Below, in pieces: positions 1 through 6,006 of a stretch of DNA of 6,403 bases; positions within the stretch are counted from its first letter, which is position 1; each line of letters begins with the position of its first letter. Both the position numbers and the translations under genes were made by a program. The DNA is from Bacillota bacterium. Lineage in GTDB: Bacteria > Bacillota > Bacilli > Lactobacillales > Streptococcaceae. The DNA lies in assembly GCA_021781855.1 (NCBI GenBank), contig JAJXWC010000132.1, forward strand, positions 1 through 6,403, written 5' to 3'. Below the pieces are notes generated by a model that did no database searches, was not told the origin of the DNA, and saw nothing but the letters and a program-made list of their open reading frames with translations.

Positions 1-152
1 TGCTGAAGCGCATGGAGACCGAAATAAGTCAGGCGCGCCGCATCAGGATGCCCCCAAACACCGAAAAGTCCGCATTCTTCGTTGAGGGTTTTCTTCTCAA
101 AATTTCCCCATTCTTCAGCAGTGAGTTGGCTGTTTCTCAGTTCATCAGGCAT
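1..152 (-). CDS. purF: Amidophosphoribosyltransferase, N-terminal part (cut by window edge)
   Basis: First enzyme of de novo purine synthesis: it transfers ammonia from glutamine to PRPP, giving 5-phosphoribosylamine, in the cytoplasm. Only the first 50 complete codons are visible. After a 26-residue leader comes NEECGLFGVWGHPDAA, whose Cys27 matches the N-terminal nucleophile of class II glutamine amidotransferases. The leader is therefore probably a propeptide removed to expose the cysteine, as known for Bacillus PurF; 26 residues is longer than the 11 of B. subtilis. The segment ends in LTYFGLHALQ, as expected just before the conserved HRGQE motif, which lies outside the window. The ATG at 152 is supported by AAGGAG at 160-165, seven bases upstream. 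The gene overlaps the end of purL by 16 bases in another frame and is last in the visible operon. The identification is secure from the conserved N-terminus; the rest cannot be judged. Confidence 0.95.
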   Translation of the reverse strand, partial: MPDELRNSQLTAEEWGNFEKKTLNEECGLFGVWGHPDAARLTYFGLHALQ

Positions 153-2350
153 GGAATCGCTCCTTCATAAATCTCAACCGCTTCATCAGTTCTGACAGAA
201 ATCCCATTAATCGCCAGTCCCCCGTCATCAGTAACCGTACCAATCTTAACCGCACTGACAGAACCGTCAGTCGCCAATTTTTCAAATTCAGCAGTTTTCT
301 CAGGACTGACTGAAAGCACAAATCGTCCCTGTGTTTCGCTGAAAAGCTGTGCGTCAGTCAGGTCAGCGCTGACCGATACGCCAAATCCGCCCGCCAACGC
401 ACTTTCTGCCAAAGCAATCGCCAAGCCACCTTCGGACAAATCATGCGCAGAAGCGACCAAACCCGCTTTGATTGCTGCAAGCACAAAGTCTTGGTTGCGC
501 TTTTCAGCGTCCAAATCAAAATCAATCGTTCCACTGATTTTGCCTGTCAGCAGCTTTTGAATTTCTGATCCGCTGAAATCATTGCCCGTCTCACCGACCA
601 AGTAAATGACATCGCCCGCCGCCTTGAAATCCTGCGTGGTAATCTGGTCCGTGTCCTCAATCAGCCCCACCATCCCAATCATCGGGGTCGGCAAAATTGC
701 CGTGCCACTCGTCTCATTGTAGAGGCTGACATTGCCTGAAATGACAGGTGTGTCAAGCGCCAGACAAGCTCTTGAAATGCCGTCAGCCGCCGTTGTCAGC
801 TCCCAGAACTGCTCAGGTTTCTCAGGATTGCCGAAGTTGAGACAGTCCGTGATGGCAAGCGGTTTTCCGCCACTCGCCACGATATTGCGTGCTGCCTCAG
901 CCACCGCAATCGCACCGCCCTTTTCAGGGTCAAGATAGAGATAGCGCGCGTTGCAGTCCGTCGTCATAGCAAGCGCCTTGCGTGTCCCGCGCACCCGCAG
1001 AACCGCAGCGTCAGAGCCGGGCGCCACGACCGTATTGGTCATGACACGGCTGTCATAAGTCTCGTAAATACTTCGTTTGCTGGCAATCGTTGGTTGAGCA
1101 AGCAATTTTTTGAAAATGACAGAGCTGTCAGTAATGATAGGAAGATATTTTTCAGCTTTTGCGAATGCTTCAATCCGTGCAGGCACTTTCGCTTCCCGAT
1201 AATAAACAGGTGCATCCTCTGCCAAGCTGTCAACAGGCACGTGCGCGACCATCTCGCCCTTGTGATAGAGGGTATAATAGCCGTCATCCGTCACTTCGCC
1301 GATATTGACCGCATCCAAATCATACTTTTTGAACAAATCCACGATTTCTTGCTCGTGCCCTTTTTTCACGCAAAGCACCATCCGCTCTTGTGATTCACTG
1401 AGCATCATTTCGTAAGGAATCATCTCCGTTTCACGCTGCGGCACATCATCCAGATTGAGACGCAAGCCAGAGCCTGCTTTTGATGCCATTTCCGAAGTTG
1501 AAGACACGAGACCCGCTGCGCCCATATCCTGAATGCCGACCAAAATATCGCCATGATTTTGAATGACTTCGATACAAGCCTCTAACAGCAATTTTTCCAT
1601 AAATGGGTCGCCAACCTGCACCGCAGAACGCTGCGTTTCATTGCCAGAGCCAAACTCTTTTGAAGCAAAAGAAGCCCCGTGAATGCCGTCTCGTCCTGTC
1701 TTTGCCCCAACATAGAAAATGCTGTTGCCGACACCCTTGGCCTGCCCTTTTTGGATATGTTTGTGCTCAATCAAGCCCACGCAAAGCACGTTGACCAGCG
1801 GATTTCCCGCATAACTCTCGTCAAAAGCAACTTCGCCGCCAACCGTTGGAATACCGATACAGTTGCCGTAGCCCGCAATCCCCGCAACCACTTGGTCCAC
1901 GATATGCCGCGTGTGCGCATTATCAATCTGCCCAAAACGCAAACTGTCCAAAATTGCAATCGGACGCGCACCCATACTGAAAATGTCCCGAATAATCCCA
2001 CCAGAACCAGTCGCCGCGCCCTCATAAGGCTCCACATAGCTCGGATGATTGTGCGACTCCGCCTTGAACACAACCGCCAAATCATCGCCGATATCCACAA
2101 CTCCAGCGCCTTCGCCCGGACCCATCAGCACTTGCGGCCCCGTCGTCGGAAACTTCCTCAGCACCGGCTTTGAGTTCTTGTAGCAGCAATGCTCACTCCA
2201 CATGACCGCATACATGCCCGTCTCTGTGAAATTCGGAAGGCGCCCCTCCAAAATCTCATCTTTGATTTTCAAATATTCCTCGTCCGTCAGTCCCCATTCT
2301 TGATAAATCTTTGTCTCACGGATTTGTTCGGGTGATAATTCAACAGTCAT
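137..2350 (-). CDS. purL: Phosphoribosylformylglycinamidine synthase subunit II (small-type PurL)
   Basis: ATP-dependent catalytic subunit of FGAM synthase: it converts formylglycinamide ribonucleotide plus ammonia to formylglycinamidine ribonucleotide, the fourth step of purine synthesis. At 737 residues it is the small PurL type (about 720-740) that needs separate PurS and PurQ partners, both present just upstream. Visible landmarks are WSEHCCYKNSK (51-61), the glycine-rich GPGEGAGV (77-84) and ESHNHPS (98-104), whose histidine is in the family's catalytic motif. EGAATGSGGIIRD (110-122) and a late AHDLSEGGLA are typical of the duplicated AIRS/PurM-like halves. The ATG shares one base with the purQ stop (TGATG), and GAGGTGA at 2358-2364 sits seven bases upstream, so translation is probably coupled to purQ. 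The reading frame is intact. Its GC content in sampled lines (55-60%) is clearly above that of purC and the transporter (30-42%). Confidence 0.97.
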   Translation of the reverse strand: MTVELSPEQIRETKIYQEWGLTDEEYLKIKDEILEGRLPNFTETGMYAVMWSEHCCYKNSKPVLRKFPTTGPQVLMGPGEGAGVVDIGDDLAVVFKAESHNHPSYVEPYEGAATGSGGIIRDIFSMGARPIAILDSLRFGQIDNAHTRHIVDQVVAGIAGYGNCIGIPTVGGEVAFDESYAGNPLVNVLCVGLIEHKHIQKGQAKGVGNSIFYVGAKTGRDGIHGASFASKEFGSGNETQRSAVQVGDPFMEKLLLEACIEVIQNHGDILVGIQDMGAAGLVSSTSEMASKAGSGLRLNLDDVPQRETEMIPYEMMLSESQERMVLCVKKGHEQEIVDLFKKYDLDAVNIGEVTDDGYYTLYHKGEMVAHVPVDSLAEDAPVYYREAKVPARIEAFAKAEKYLPIITDSSVIFKKLLAQPTIASKRSIYETYDSRVMTNTVVAPGSDAAVLRVRGTRKALAMTTDCNARYLYLDPEKGGAIAVAEAARNIVASGGKPLAITDCLNFGNPEKPEQFWELTTAADGISRACLALDTPVISGNVSLYNETSGTAILPTPMIGMVGLIEDTDQITTQDFKAAGDVIYLVGETGNDFSGSEIQKLLTGKISGTIDFDLDAEKRNQDFVLAAIKAGLVASAHDLSEGGLAIALAESALAGGFGVSVSADLTDAQLFSETQGRFVLSVSPEKTAEFEKLATDGSVSAVKIGTVTDDGGLAINGISVRTDEAVEIYEGAIPCLMN
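160..165 (-). promoter_or_regulatory. purF ribosome binding site inside purL
   Basis: AAGGAG lies seven bases before the purF ATG and within the last codons of purL. It fixes the purF start and shows that ribosomes can load independently within the purL 3' end, in addition to any coupling through the overlap. Confidence 0.85.
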
Positions 2351-3039
2351 CAGGCGTTCACCTCTTCTACTTTTTCCACAAAATTCTTCAATATACTCGC
2401 AAACAATCGTGCGCCGTCACACCCGCCGAGCAGGTCTTCCATTGCGCGCTCTGGGTGGGGCATCATGCCGAGTACGTTGCCCGCTTTGTTGACAATCCCT
2501 GCGATTGCTTCAACGGAGCCGTTCGGATTTTCGCCCTCGTAGGTGAAGACAATTTGGTCGTTCGCCTTGAGTTCGGCGAGCGTGGCTTCGTCAGCGACGT
2601 ATTTGCCTTCGCCGTGTGCAATCGGCAAGCTGATGACTTCATTTTCTGCGTATTCGCTGGTAAAGTTTGTTCGGTTATTCCGAACTTTCAAACCTTGCCA
2701 TTTTGAGACGAATTTCAGACTGTCATTGCGAATCAGAACACCGGGCAATAAGCCGCTTTCGACCAAAATCTGAAAACCGTTGCAAGTGCCGAAAACAGGC
2801 TTGCCTTCCGCAGCTAAGCGTTTGATTTCGGGCATGATATTGGCAAAGGAAGCAATCGAACCGCAGCGCAGATAGTCGCCATAGCTAAAGCCGCCGGGAA
2901 TGAGTACACCGTCAAAGCCAGCAAGCGACTTTTCATCATGCCAGACGAATTCTGCCTCTGCGCCCATCACATCACGAATCGCCCAGAGCAGGTCAAAGTC
3001 GCAGTTGGAGCCAGGAAATTGAATGACTGCAAATTTCAT
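2350..3039 (-). CDS. purQ: Phosphoribosylformylglycinamidine synthase subunit I (glutaminase)
   Basis: Class I glutamine amidotransferase subunit of FGAM synthase. It hydrolyses glutamine and passes ammonia to PurL, with PurS bridging the two. The 229 residues are normal for the family. The catalytic triad is visible: Cys86 in FGTCNGFQ (83-90), and His195 and Glu197 in MPHPER. The N-terminal KFAVIQFPGSNCD and the IPGGFSYGDYLR stretch (48-58) are standard PurQ signatures. The ATG overlaps the purS stop as ATGA. GGAGG at 3050-3054, ten bases upstream, supports this start. The product probably acts only in the cytoplasmic PurS-PurQ-PurL complex. Codons 119-124 (Val-Arg-Asn-Asn-Arg-Thr) contain a GTTCGG/CCGAAC palindrome resembling two facing PurR sites, listed separately. 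Confidence 0.97.
   Translation of the reverse strand: MKFAVIQFPGSNCDFDLLWAIRDVMGAEAEFVWHDEKSLAGFDGVLIPGGFSYGDYLRCGSIASFANIMPEIKRLAAEGKPVFGTCNGFQILVESGLLPGVLIRNDSLKFVSKWQGLKVRNNRTNFTSEYAENEVISLPIAHGEGKYVADEATLAELKANDQIVFTYEGENPNGSVEAIAGIVNKAGNVLGMMPHPERAMEDLLGGCDGARLFASILKNFVEKVEEVNA
2666..2688. promoter_or_regulatory. Inverted pair of PurBox-like sites inside purQ
   Basis: GTTCGG (2669-2674) and CCGAAC (2680-2685) form a perfect 6-bp inverted repeat with a 5-base centre. The minus-strand reading of the first half and the plus-strand reading of the second each match the lactococcal PurR site AWWWCCGAACWWT at 12 of 13 positions. The site lies within coding sequence, and the spacing is much shorter than that of the PurBox pairs known to bind Bacillus PurR, so a binding role is only a possibility. 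Confidence 0.3.
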
Positions 3040-3281
3040 TCGCCTAAAACCTCCACTTTGTAAGTTTCCATATTTGGATTTGCCAAGAGCTCGTTGGCGA
3101 TTTCAGCGACTTTTTCAGTTGCAACTTGCGCCTCTGCGTCAATTTCAAAGTCGAAATATTTGCCGACATTCAAGTCAGAAACTTCCTTGTAGCCCATTTT
3201 GCGTGTGGCTGCTTTAATGGCTTGCGCCTGAGGGTCGAGGATTGAAGCCTTATAGGCAACATAAACACGGATTTTTGTCAT
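3036..3281 (-). CDS. purS: Phosphoribosylformylglycinamidine synthase subunit PurS
   Basis: Small bridging subunit of FGAM synthase. In Bacillus-type systems it forms a dimer that docks PurQ onto PurL and allows ammonia transfer. The 81-residue length is typical, and the sequence has the PurS pattern: a first strand IRVYVAYKASILDPQAQAI, a central VGKYFDFEID, and a final helix and strand ending YKVEVLGE. The ATG at 3281 is the only plausible start, since an in-frame stop lies 39 bases upstream with no other ATG between. No Shine-Dalgarno sequence sits at normal distance; purine-rich AAGGAAAGGA at 3320-3329 is 38 bases away, with a hairpin in between. The 3' end overlaps purQ by 4 bases. The gap to purC is 64 bases, the only real gap inside this operon. 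Confidence 0.96.
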   Translation of the reverse strand: MTKIRVYVAYKASILDPQAQAIKAATRKMGYKEVSDLNVGKYFDFEIDAEAQVATEKVAEIANELLANPNMETYKVEVLGE

Positions 3282-3293
3282 GATTTTAAGATG

Positions 3294-3329
3294 TGAGCCC
3301 GACTGGATACGAGCTCAGTTCCTTTCCTT
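3294..3329 (-). promoter_or_regulatory. Hairpin with upstream tandem AAGGA, purS leader
   Basis: On the RNA, TGAGCTCG (3317-3310) can pair with CGGGCTCA (3301-3294) as an 8-bp stem with one G-U pair and an 8-base loop. AAGGAAAGGA (3329-3320) lies two bases before the stem. Folding would shorten the distance from this purine stretch to the purS ATG from 38 to about 14 bases. No U-run follows the stem, so it is not an intrinsic terminator. Possible roles are a folded translation spacer, a stability element or a processing site; none is shown by the sequence alone. Confidence 0.45.
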
Positions 3330-3345
3330 TTTTCTTTTTCAAAAA

Positions 3346-4059
3346 TTAGCCCTTGGCTTGTAATTTTGCTAAAACTTCACTATAAACTTCCACCAAGTCG
3401 CCCAGATTGCGACGGAAAACGTCCTTGTCCATGTGGTTGCCGTTGGCATCCCAAATGCGAGTGCAGTCCGGTGAAATCTCATCAGCGAGAATAATTTTAC
3501 CGTCTTTATCACGTCCAAATTCAATTTTGAAGTCAACAAGCGTCAAGCCAATTCCTGCCCAAATTTCTTTGACTAAAGCATTAATTTTCAGCGTTTCTGC
3601 CTTTATGTAAGCAATTTCTTCATCAGTCGCAATATCCAGATATTTGACATGGGCATCGTTGATAAAGGGGTCATCCAGTGCATCTGACTTGTAGTAAAAT
3701 TCAATAATCGGCTCAGCCAAGACGGCGCCTTCTTCCAACCCGAAACGCTTGGCAAATGAGCCTGCCACAACATTTCGCAAAACGACTTCTAGCGGAATAA
3801 TGGTCACTTTTTTATTTAATTGTTCGGTTTTAGAGATTTGTTTGATAAAATCTGTTGCGATTCCTTCGGCTTTTAATTTCTCAAACATGAAGCTTGAAAT
3901 CTGATTATTGAGCGCACCCTTCCCCACAATCTGCTCCTTGCGCAGCCCATTGAGCGCTGTCGCTTGGTCAATATACTCGACGAGCAAAACCTCTGGGTCT
4001 TGTGTTGCATAGAGCTTCTTCGCCTTGCCTTCGTATAAAAGTTCACCTTTTTCTGACAA
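3346..4059 (-). CDS. purC: Phosphoribosylaminoimidazole-succinocarboxamide (SAICAR) synthase
   Basis: Joins aspartate to CAIR using ATP to give SAICAR, a middle step of purine synthesis in the cytoplasm. The 237 residues match the bacterial monofunctional enzyme. Visible motifs are the nucleotide-binding LLYEGKAKKLY (7-17), EVVLRNVVAGSFAKR (91-105), LVDFKIEFG (174-182) and the signature LADEISPDCTRIWD (191-204). The frame opens with TTG at 4059 (product begins Met-Ser-Glu-Lys-Gly). AGAGAGG at 4066-4072, six bases upstream, supports it, and no in-frame ATG lies close by. It is the first gene of the visible purine operon, with PurBoxes upstream, so PurR activation is expected from lactococcal precedent. 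Codons 77-81 contain a perfect match to the PurBox consensus. Confidence 0.97.
   Translation of the reverse strand: MSEKGELLYEGKAKKLYATQDPEVLLVEYIDQATALNGLRKEQIVGKGALNNQISSFMFEKLKAEGIATDFIKQISKTEQLNKKVTIIPLEVVLRNVVAGSFAKRFGLEEGAVLAEPIIEFYYKSDALDDPFINDAHVKYLDIATDEEIAYIKAETLKINALVKEIWAGIGLTLVDFKIEFGRDKDGKIILADEISPDCTRIWDANGNHMDKDVFRRNLGDLVEVYSEVLAKLQAKG
3819..3831 (-). promoter_or_regulatory. Perfect PurBox match inside purC
   Basis: The minus strand reads AAAACCGAACAAT, matching all 13 positions of the lactococcal PurR site AWWWCCGAACWWT. It lies in the codons for Lys77-Thr78-Glu79-Gln80. Protein conservation around Thr-Glu-Gln may explain it in part. Whether PurR binds here is unknown. Confidence 0.35.
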
Positions 4060-4065
4060 AATATG

Positions 4066-4072
4066 CCTCTCT
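4066..4072 (-). promoter_or_regulatory. purC ribosome binding site, supports TTG start
   Basis: AGAGAGG ends six bases before the TTG at 4059-4057. No ATG or GTG in frame is as well placed; the codon directly before is ATT. The site therefore decides the start. Confidence 0.7.
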
Positions 4073-4082
4073 TTCTAATCCT

Positions 4083-4090
4083 AGTTTATC
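4083..4090 (-). promoter_or_regulatory. Probable purC -10 region
   Basis: The minus strand reads GATAAACT; both GATAAA and TAAACT match the TATAAT consensus at four of six positions. No good -35 element precedes it, as expected for an activator-dependent promoter. A start near 4076 would place PurBox 1 (centre 4152) at -76, the position reported for lactococcal PurR activation, and would leave a leader of about 16 bases including the ribosome binding site. Confidence 0.5.
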
Positions 4091-4093
4091 CTT

Positions 4094-4106
4094 TTTGTTC
4101 GGATAA
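4094..4106 (-). promoter_or_regulatory. PurBox 2 (PurR site, degenerate)
   Basis: TTATCCGAACAAA on the minus strand keeps the CCGAAC core and matches 11 of 13 positions of AWWWCCGAACWWT. It has the same orientation as PurBox 1, with centres 52 bases apart. It overlaps the end of the terminator T-run and sits close to the proposed -10. Confidence 0.6.
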
Positions 4107-4138
4107 AAAAAGTCTCAGTAGCAAAAACTGAGACTTTT
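4105..4138 (-). terminator. Intrinsic terminator between transporter gene and purC
   Basis: On the minus strand AAAAGTCTCAGT and ACTGAGACTTTT form a perfect 12-bp stem with a 7-base loop; the T-run (4105-4111) extends past the stem base. It would end transcription from the transporter gene before purC. If the purC promoter is downstream, near 4085, it does not affect the purine operon. If a promoter exists upstream of it, it could act as an attenuator. Confidence 0.9.
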
Positions 4139-4145
4139 CATTTTT

Positions 4146-4158
4146 AATGTTCGGTTTT
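4146..4158 (-). promoter_or_regulatory. PurBox 1 (PurR activator site)
   Basis: AAAACCGAACATT on the minus strand matches the lactococcal PurBox AWWWCCGAACWWT at all 13 positions. In Lactococcus, PurR acts as an activator of purC and purD through such boxes, responding to PRPP. The position before purC fits this role. Confidence 0.85.
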
Positions 4159-4159
4159 A

Positions 4160-4228
4160 GAAGATTTATCTTTTACACTCAAAAAATTCCTAAGCTCAAT
4201 ACTGTCCCTGAGTTTTTTGAAGATTTAT
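4160..4228 (-). repeat. 10-base direct repeat flanking the transporter 3' gap
   Basis: ATAAATCTTC occurs at 4219-4228, across the stop codon of the transporter gene, and again at 4160-4169, next to PurBox 1. The copies are 59 bases apart. The stretch between them can also pair TCAAAAAA (4220-4213) with TTTTTTGA (4185-4178), a weak A/T-only stem. No function is evident. Confidence 0.3.
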
Positions 4229-4229
4229 T

Positions 4230-5939
4230 TTATCGCTGAAAATCCTTCTCGTCAAAGACATAACGCCCACTTCCGCGCATAAAGGATACGACTGCTGCAA
4301 TAATCGAGAGTACAGCAGAAATCCAAAAGGCAATTTGTAGACTGGACATAACTGCTGGTGCAATAATTTGTGGGAAGAAAGTCTTACTGACAAGCAATGC
4401 TTGTGTCGCCTGCGGCAAGGTATGCATGACATTTGCAGGAATCAAAGATGCCATAGGATTATAGCCAAGAAAAGCTGAGAACAGGGCAGCCGTTGGTGGC
4501 ATAGACGAAATCTGATGCGCCAAAGCTGACGGTACTCCTGCATGTACCAAACCTGATTGTAGAGTTGCAGGCAATTTTGCAGCCAATCCTGCAATGATAA
4601 TCGTGAAATAAACGGCCATAGACAAGGCACCGCCTGTATTTTGAAAGGTTGAGCGCATACCTGAGGCAACGCCACGATAACCTGCAGGCACAGCTGACAT
4701 GACAGCATTTGTATTTGGTGCCGCAAACATTCCCATACCAAATCCCATAAGAAGCAAAATTAGTGCAAACCAAATATAAGTGAAATTTGCTGGCAATAAA
4801 TTCAGTAAAACAAAACAAATTGCCGACAAAGCCATCCCCGTTGTTGCAAGTCCTCGCGAGCCCCAAGTGTCTGACAAACGTCCAGACAAAGGTCCCATGA
4901 TAAAGAAGCCTCCCATCATTGGCAACATGTAAATTCCGGCCCACAATGGGGTTTGTGAGAAATCATAACCGTGCAGAGGCAACCAAATACCTTGCAACCA
5001 AATAATCAAGATAAAGCTCAAACCACCGCGTGCAATTGACGACAAAAACAAGGAAATATTTCCCGCCGCAAAAGCGCGGATTTTAAATAAACGCAGATTA
5101 AACATAGGTTCTTTGATGTGAAGCTCCACGAAAATAAAGAGCCCCATCAACACAAGACCTGCAATCAACATCACAAATAGTAAAGGATTTGTCCAGCCCA
5201 TCGCAGAGTTACCACTTGGCATGATACCCATGGTAAATGCCGCCAAAATCAAGACCAGACCAATACCAAAACTTAGATTTCCCCACCAGTCAATACCTTG
5301 TGACTTATCAGGTTCACGTTGTTCCTTGAGCATGAGAAATGCCCAAATTGTCCCAAATAGACCAATTGGAACATTAATCAGGAAAACCAAGCGCCAATCT
5401 ATAACCGCTAAAAAACCGCCCGCAATCGTACCAATTAGTGTTCCGCCGACTGCAGCAATCTGATTGAATCCTAGCGCCATCCCGCGTTCATGTGGTTTAA
5501 AGGCATCCGTAATAATTGCTGTCGAATTTGAAAATAGGAAACCTGCCCCCACACCTTGTAATAAACGCATACAAATCATATAAATGATACCGACATTGCC
5601 ATTAGCTGGTGTAAAATAAAGTGCTACCGATGCCAAAGTAAACACGAGAAATCCTAAATTATAAAGTTTCACGCGCCCATAAATATCGGATAAGCGCCCA
5701 AAAGTAACTAAGAGTACCGCTGTCACGACCGTATAACCCATCAACATCCAGAGCATGTAATTCCCACCACTTGGAGAAAGTGGATTAATTTTGACCCCGT
5801 GAAAAATTGCAGGAAGCGAAATCATGATGATATTGCCCGTAATGGAAGCCATGAGAACACCAAGCGTCGTGTTTGAAAGCGCAATCCACTTGTAATCCGT
5901 TTTTTCTTTATTTTCTGTTCTGTATTTATCTGTTGCCAT
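4230..5939 (-). CDS. MFS drug exporter, DHA2 family (EmrB/QacA type), probably 14 membrane helices
   Basis: Proton-driven efflux protein of the cytoplasmic membrane; the substrate cannot be told from sequence. Family signs are motif A GRLSDIYGRVK (81-91) between helices 2 and 3, motif B-like RLLQGVGAG (125-133), the glycine-rich motif C region VGGTLIGTIAGG (164-175) that marks antiporters, and a second motif A-like GPLSGRLSDTWGSR (349-362). Repeated hydrophobic stretches fit 14 helices, with a long loop between the last two (about 455-525). At 569 residues it is longer than QacA-type pumps (about 510). The acidic residue usual in helix 1 (motif D1) appears replaced by Thr34 in SITGNIIMISLP. 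The ATG has GAGGT just upstream (5943-5947). A consensus-like promoter under a large palindrome precedes it, and a terminator follows, so it is probably a single-gene unit, not part of the purine operon. Confidence 0.9.
   Translation of the reverse strand: MATDKYRTENKEKTDYKWIALSNTTLGVLMASITGNIIMISLPAIFHGVKINPLSPSGGNYMLWMLMGYTVVTAVLLVTFGRLSDIYGRVKLYNLGFLVFTLASVALYFTPANGNVGIIYMICMRLLQGVGAGFLFSNSTAIITDAFKPHERGMALGFNQIAAVGGTLIGTIAGGFLAVIDWRLVFLINVPIGLFGTIWAFLMLKEQREPDKSQGIDWWGNLSFGIGLVLILAAFTMGIMPSGNSAMGWTNPLLFVMLIAGLVLMGLFIFVELHIKEPMFNLRLFKIRAFAAGNISLFLSSIARGGLSFILIIWLQGIWLPLHGYDFSQTPLWAGIYMLPMMGGFFIMGPLSGRLSDTWGSRGLATTGMALSAICFVLLNLLPANFTYIWFALILLLMGFGMGMFAAPNTNAVMSAVPAGYRGVASGMRSTFQNTGGALSMAVYFTIIIAGLAAKLPATLQSGLVHAGVPSALAHQISSMPPTAALFSAFLGYNPMASLIPANVMHTLPQATQALLVSKTFFPQIIAPAVMSSLQIAFWISAVLSIIAAVVSFMRGSGRYVFDEKDFQR
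5670..5676 (-). other. Match to the lactococcal Chi heptamer
   Basis: GCGCGTG on the minus strand equals the Chi sequence known to protect DNA from the RexAB nuclease in Lactococcus lactis. A 7-base match is expected nearly once by chance in a window this size on both strands, so this is only noted. Confidence 0.3.
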
Positions 5940-5964
5940 GATACCTCTTTTTCTAAGTAATTCT

Positions 5965-5994
5965 ATTATAAAACTATGAACAATAGTTTGTCAA
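5965..5994 (-). promoter_or_regulatory. Promoter of the MFS exporter gene
   Basis: Minus strand TTGACA (5994-5989) and TATAAT (5970-5965) both match the sigma-A consensus perfectly, with an 18-base spacer. Transcription would start near 5958, leaving a leader of about 18 bases with the ribosome binding site. Left unrepressed, it should be strong. Confidence 0.85.
5971..5989. promoter_or_regulatory. Small inverted repeat in the exporter promoter spacer
   Basis: AAACTAT (5971-5977) and ATAGTTT (5983-5989) form 7-bp arms around a 5-base centre. The repeat overlaps the larger palindrome at 5975-6006 and fills the space between the -10 and -35. It may be part of the same operator or a by-product of the larger repeat. 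Confidence 0.4.
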
Positions 5995-6006
5995 ACATTG
6001 TTCATA
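5975..6006. promoter_or_regulatory. 32-base palindrome, probable repressor operator
   Basis: TATGAACAAT (5975-5984) and ATTGTTCATA (5997-6006) are perfect 10-base arms. The inner GTTTG (5986-5990) and CAAAC (5992-5996) extend the pairing to 15 bp, with A5985 bulged and T5991 at the centre. It covers the -35 and part of the spacer of the exporter promoter. Length and position fit an operator for a TetR-family repressor that would block the polymerase. The partner repressor would be expected in the neighbouring divergent gene, where only a remnant is seen. Confidence 0.65.

Noticed and set aside
1679..2173. Plus-strand open frame of 164 codons inside purL
   Set aside because: It lies wholly antisense to the conserved purL, has no ribosome binding site or recognisable domain, and long antisense frames are expected in a GC-rich gene.
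2326..2331. Further GTTCGG cores at 2326-2331 and 2521-2526 as PurBoxes
   Set aside because: The flanking bases do not fit the A/T-rich PurBox arms; a bare 6-base core is expected by chance a few times in this length.
2311..2706. Plus-strand open frame of 131 codons across the purL start and purQ
   Set aside because: It is antisense to two conserved genes; composition and lack of any motif mark it as a shadow frame.
4060..4229. Purine or other riboswitch before purC
   Set aside because: The gap has only the terminator hairpin and PurBoxes, with no multi-helix aptamer; the probable purC leader is about 16 bases.
4459..4944. Minus-strand 161-codon frame inside the exporter gene
   Set aside because: It is a shifted frame of the exporter, whose own frame carries the family motifs; the product is Cys- and Trp-rich without domain signs.
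4230..5939. Exporter as a purine or nucleoside transporter belonging to the operon
   Set aside because: Its motifs are of the DHA2 drug exporter family, it has its own promoter, no PurBox precedes it, and a strong terminator separates it from purC.
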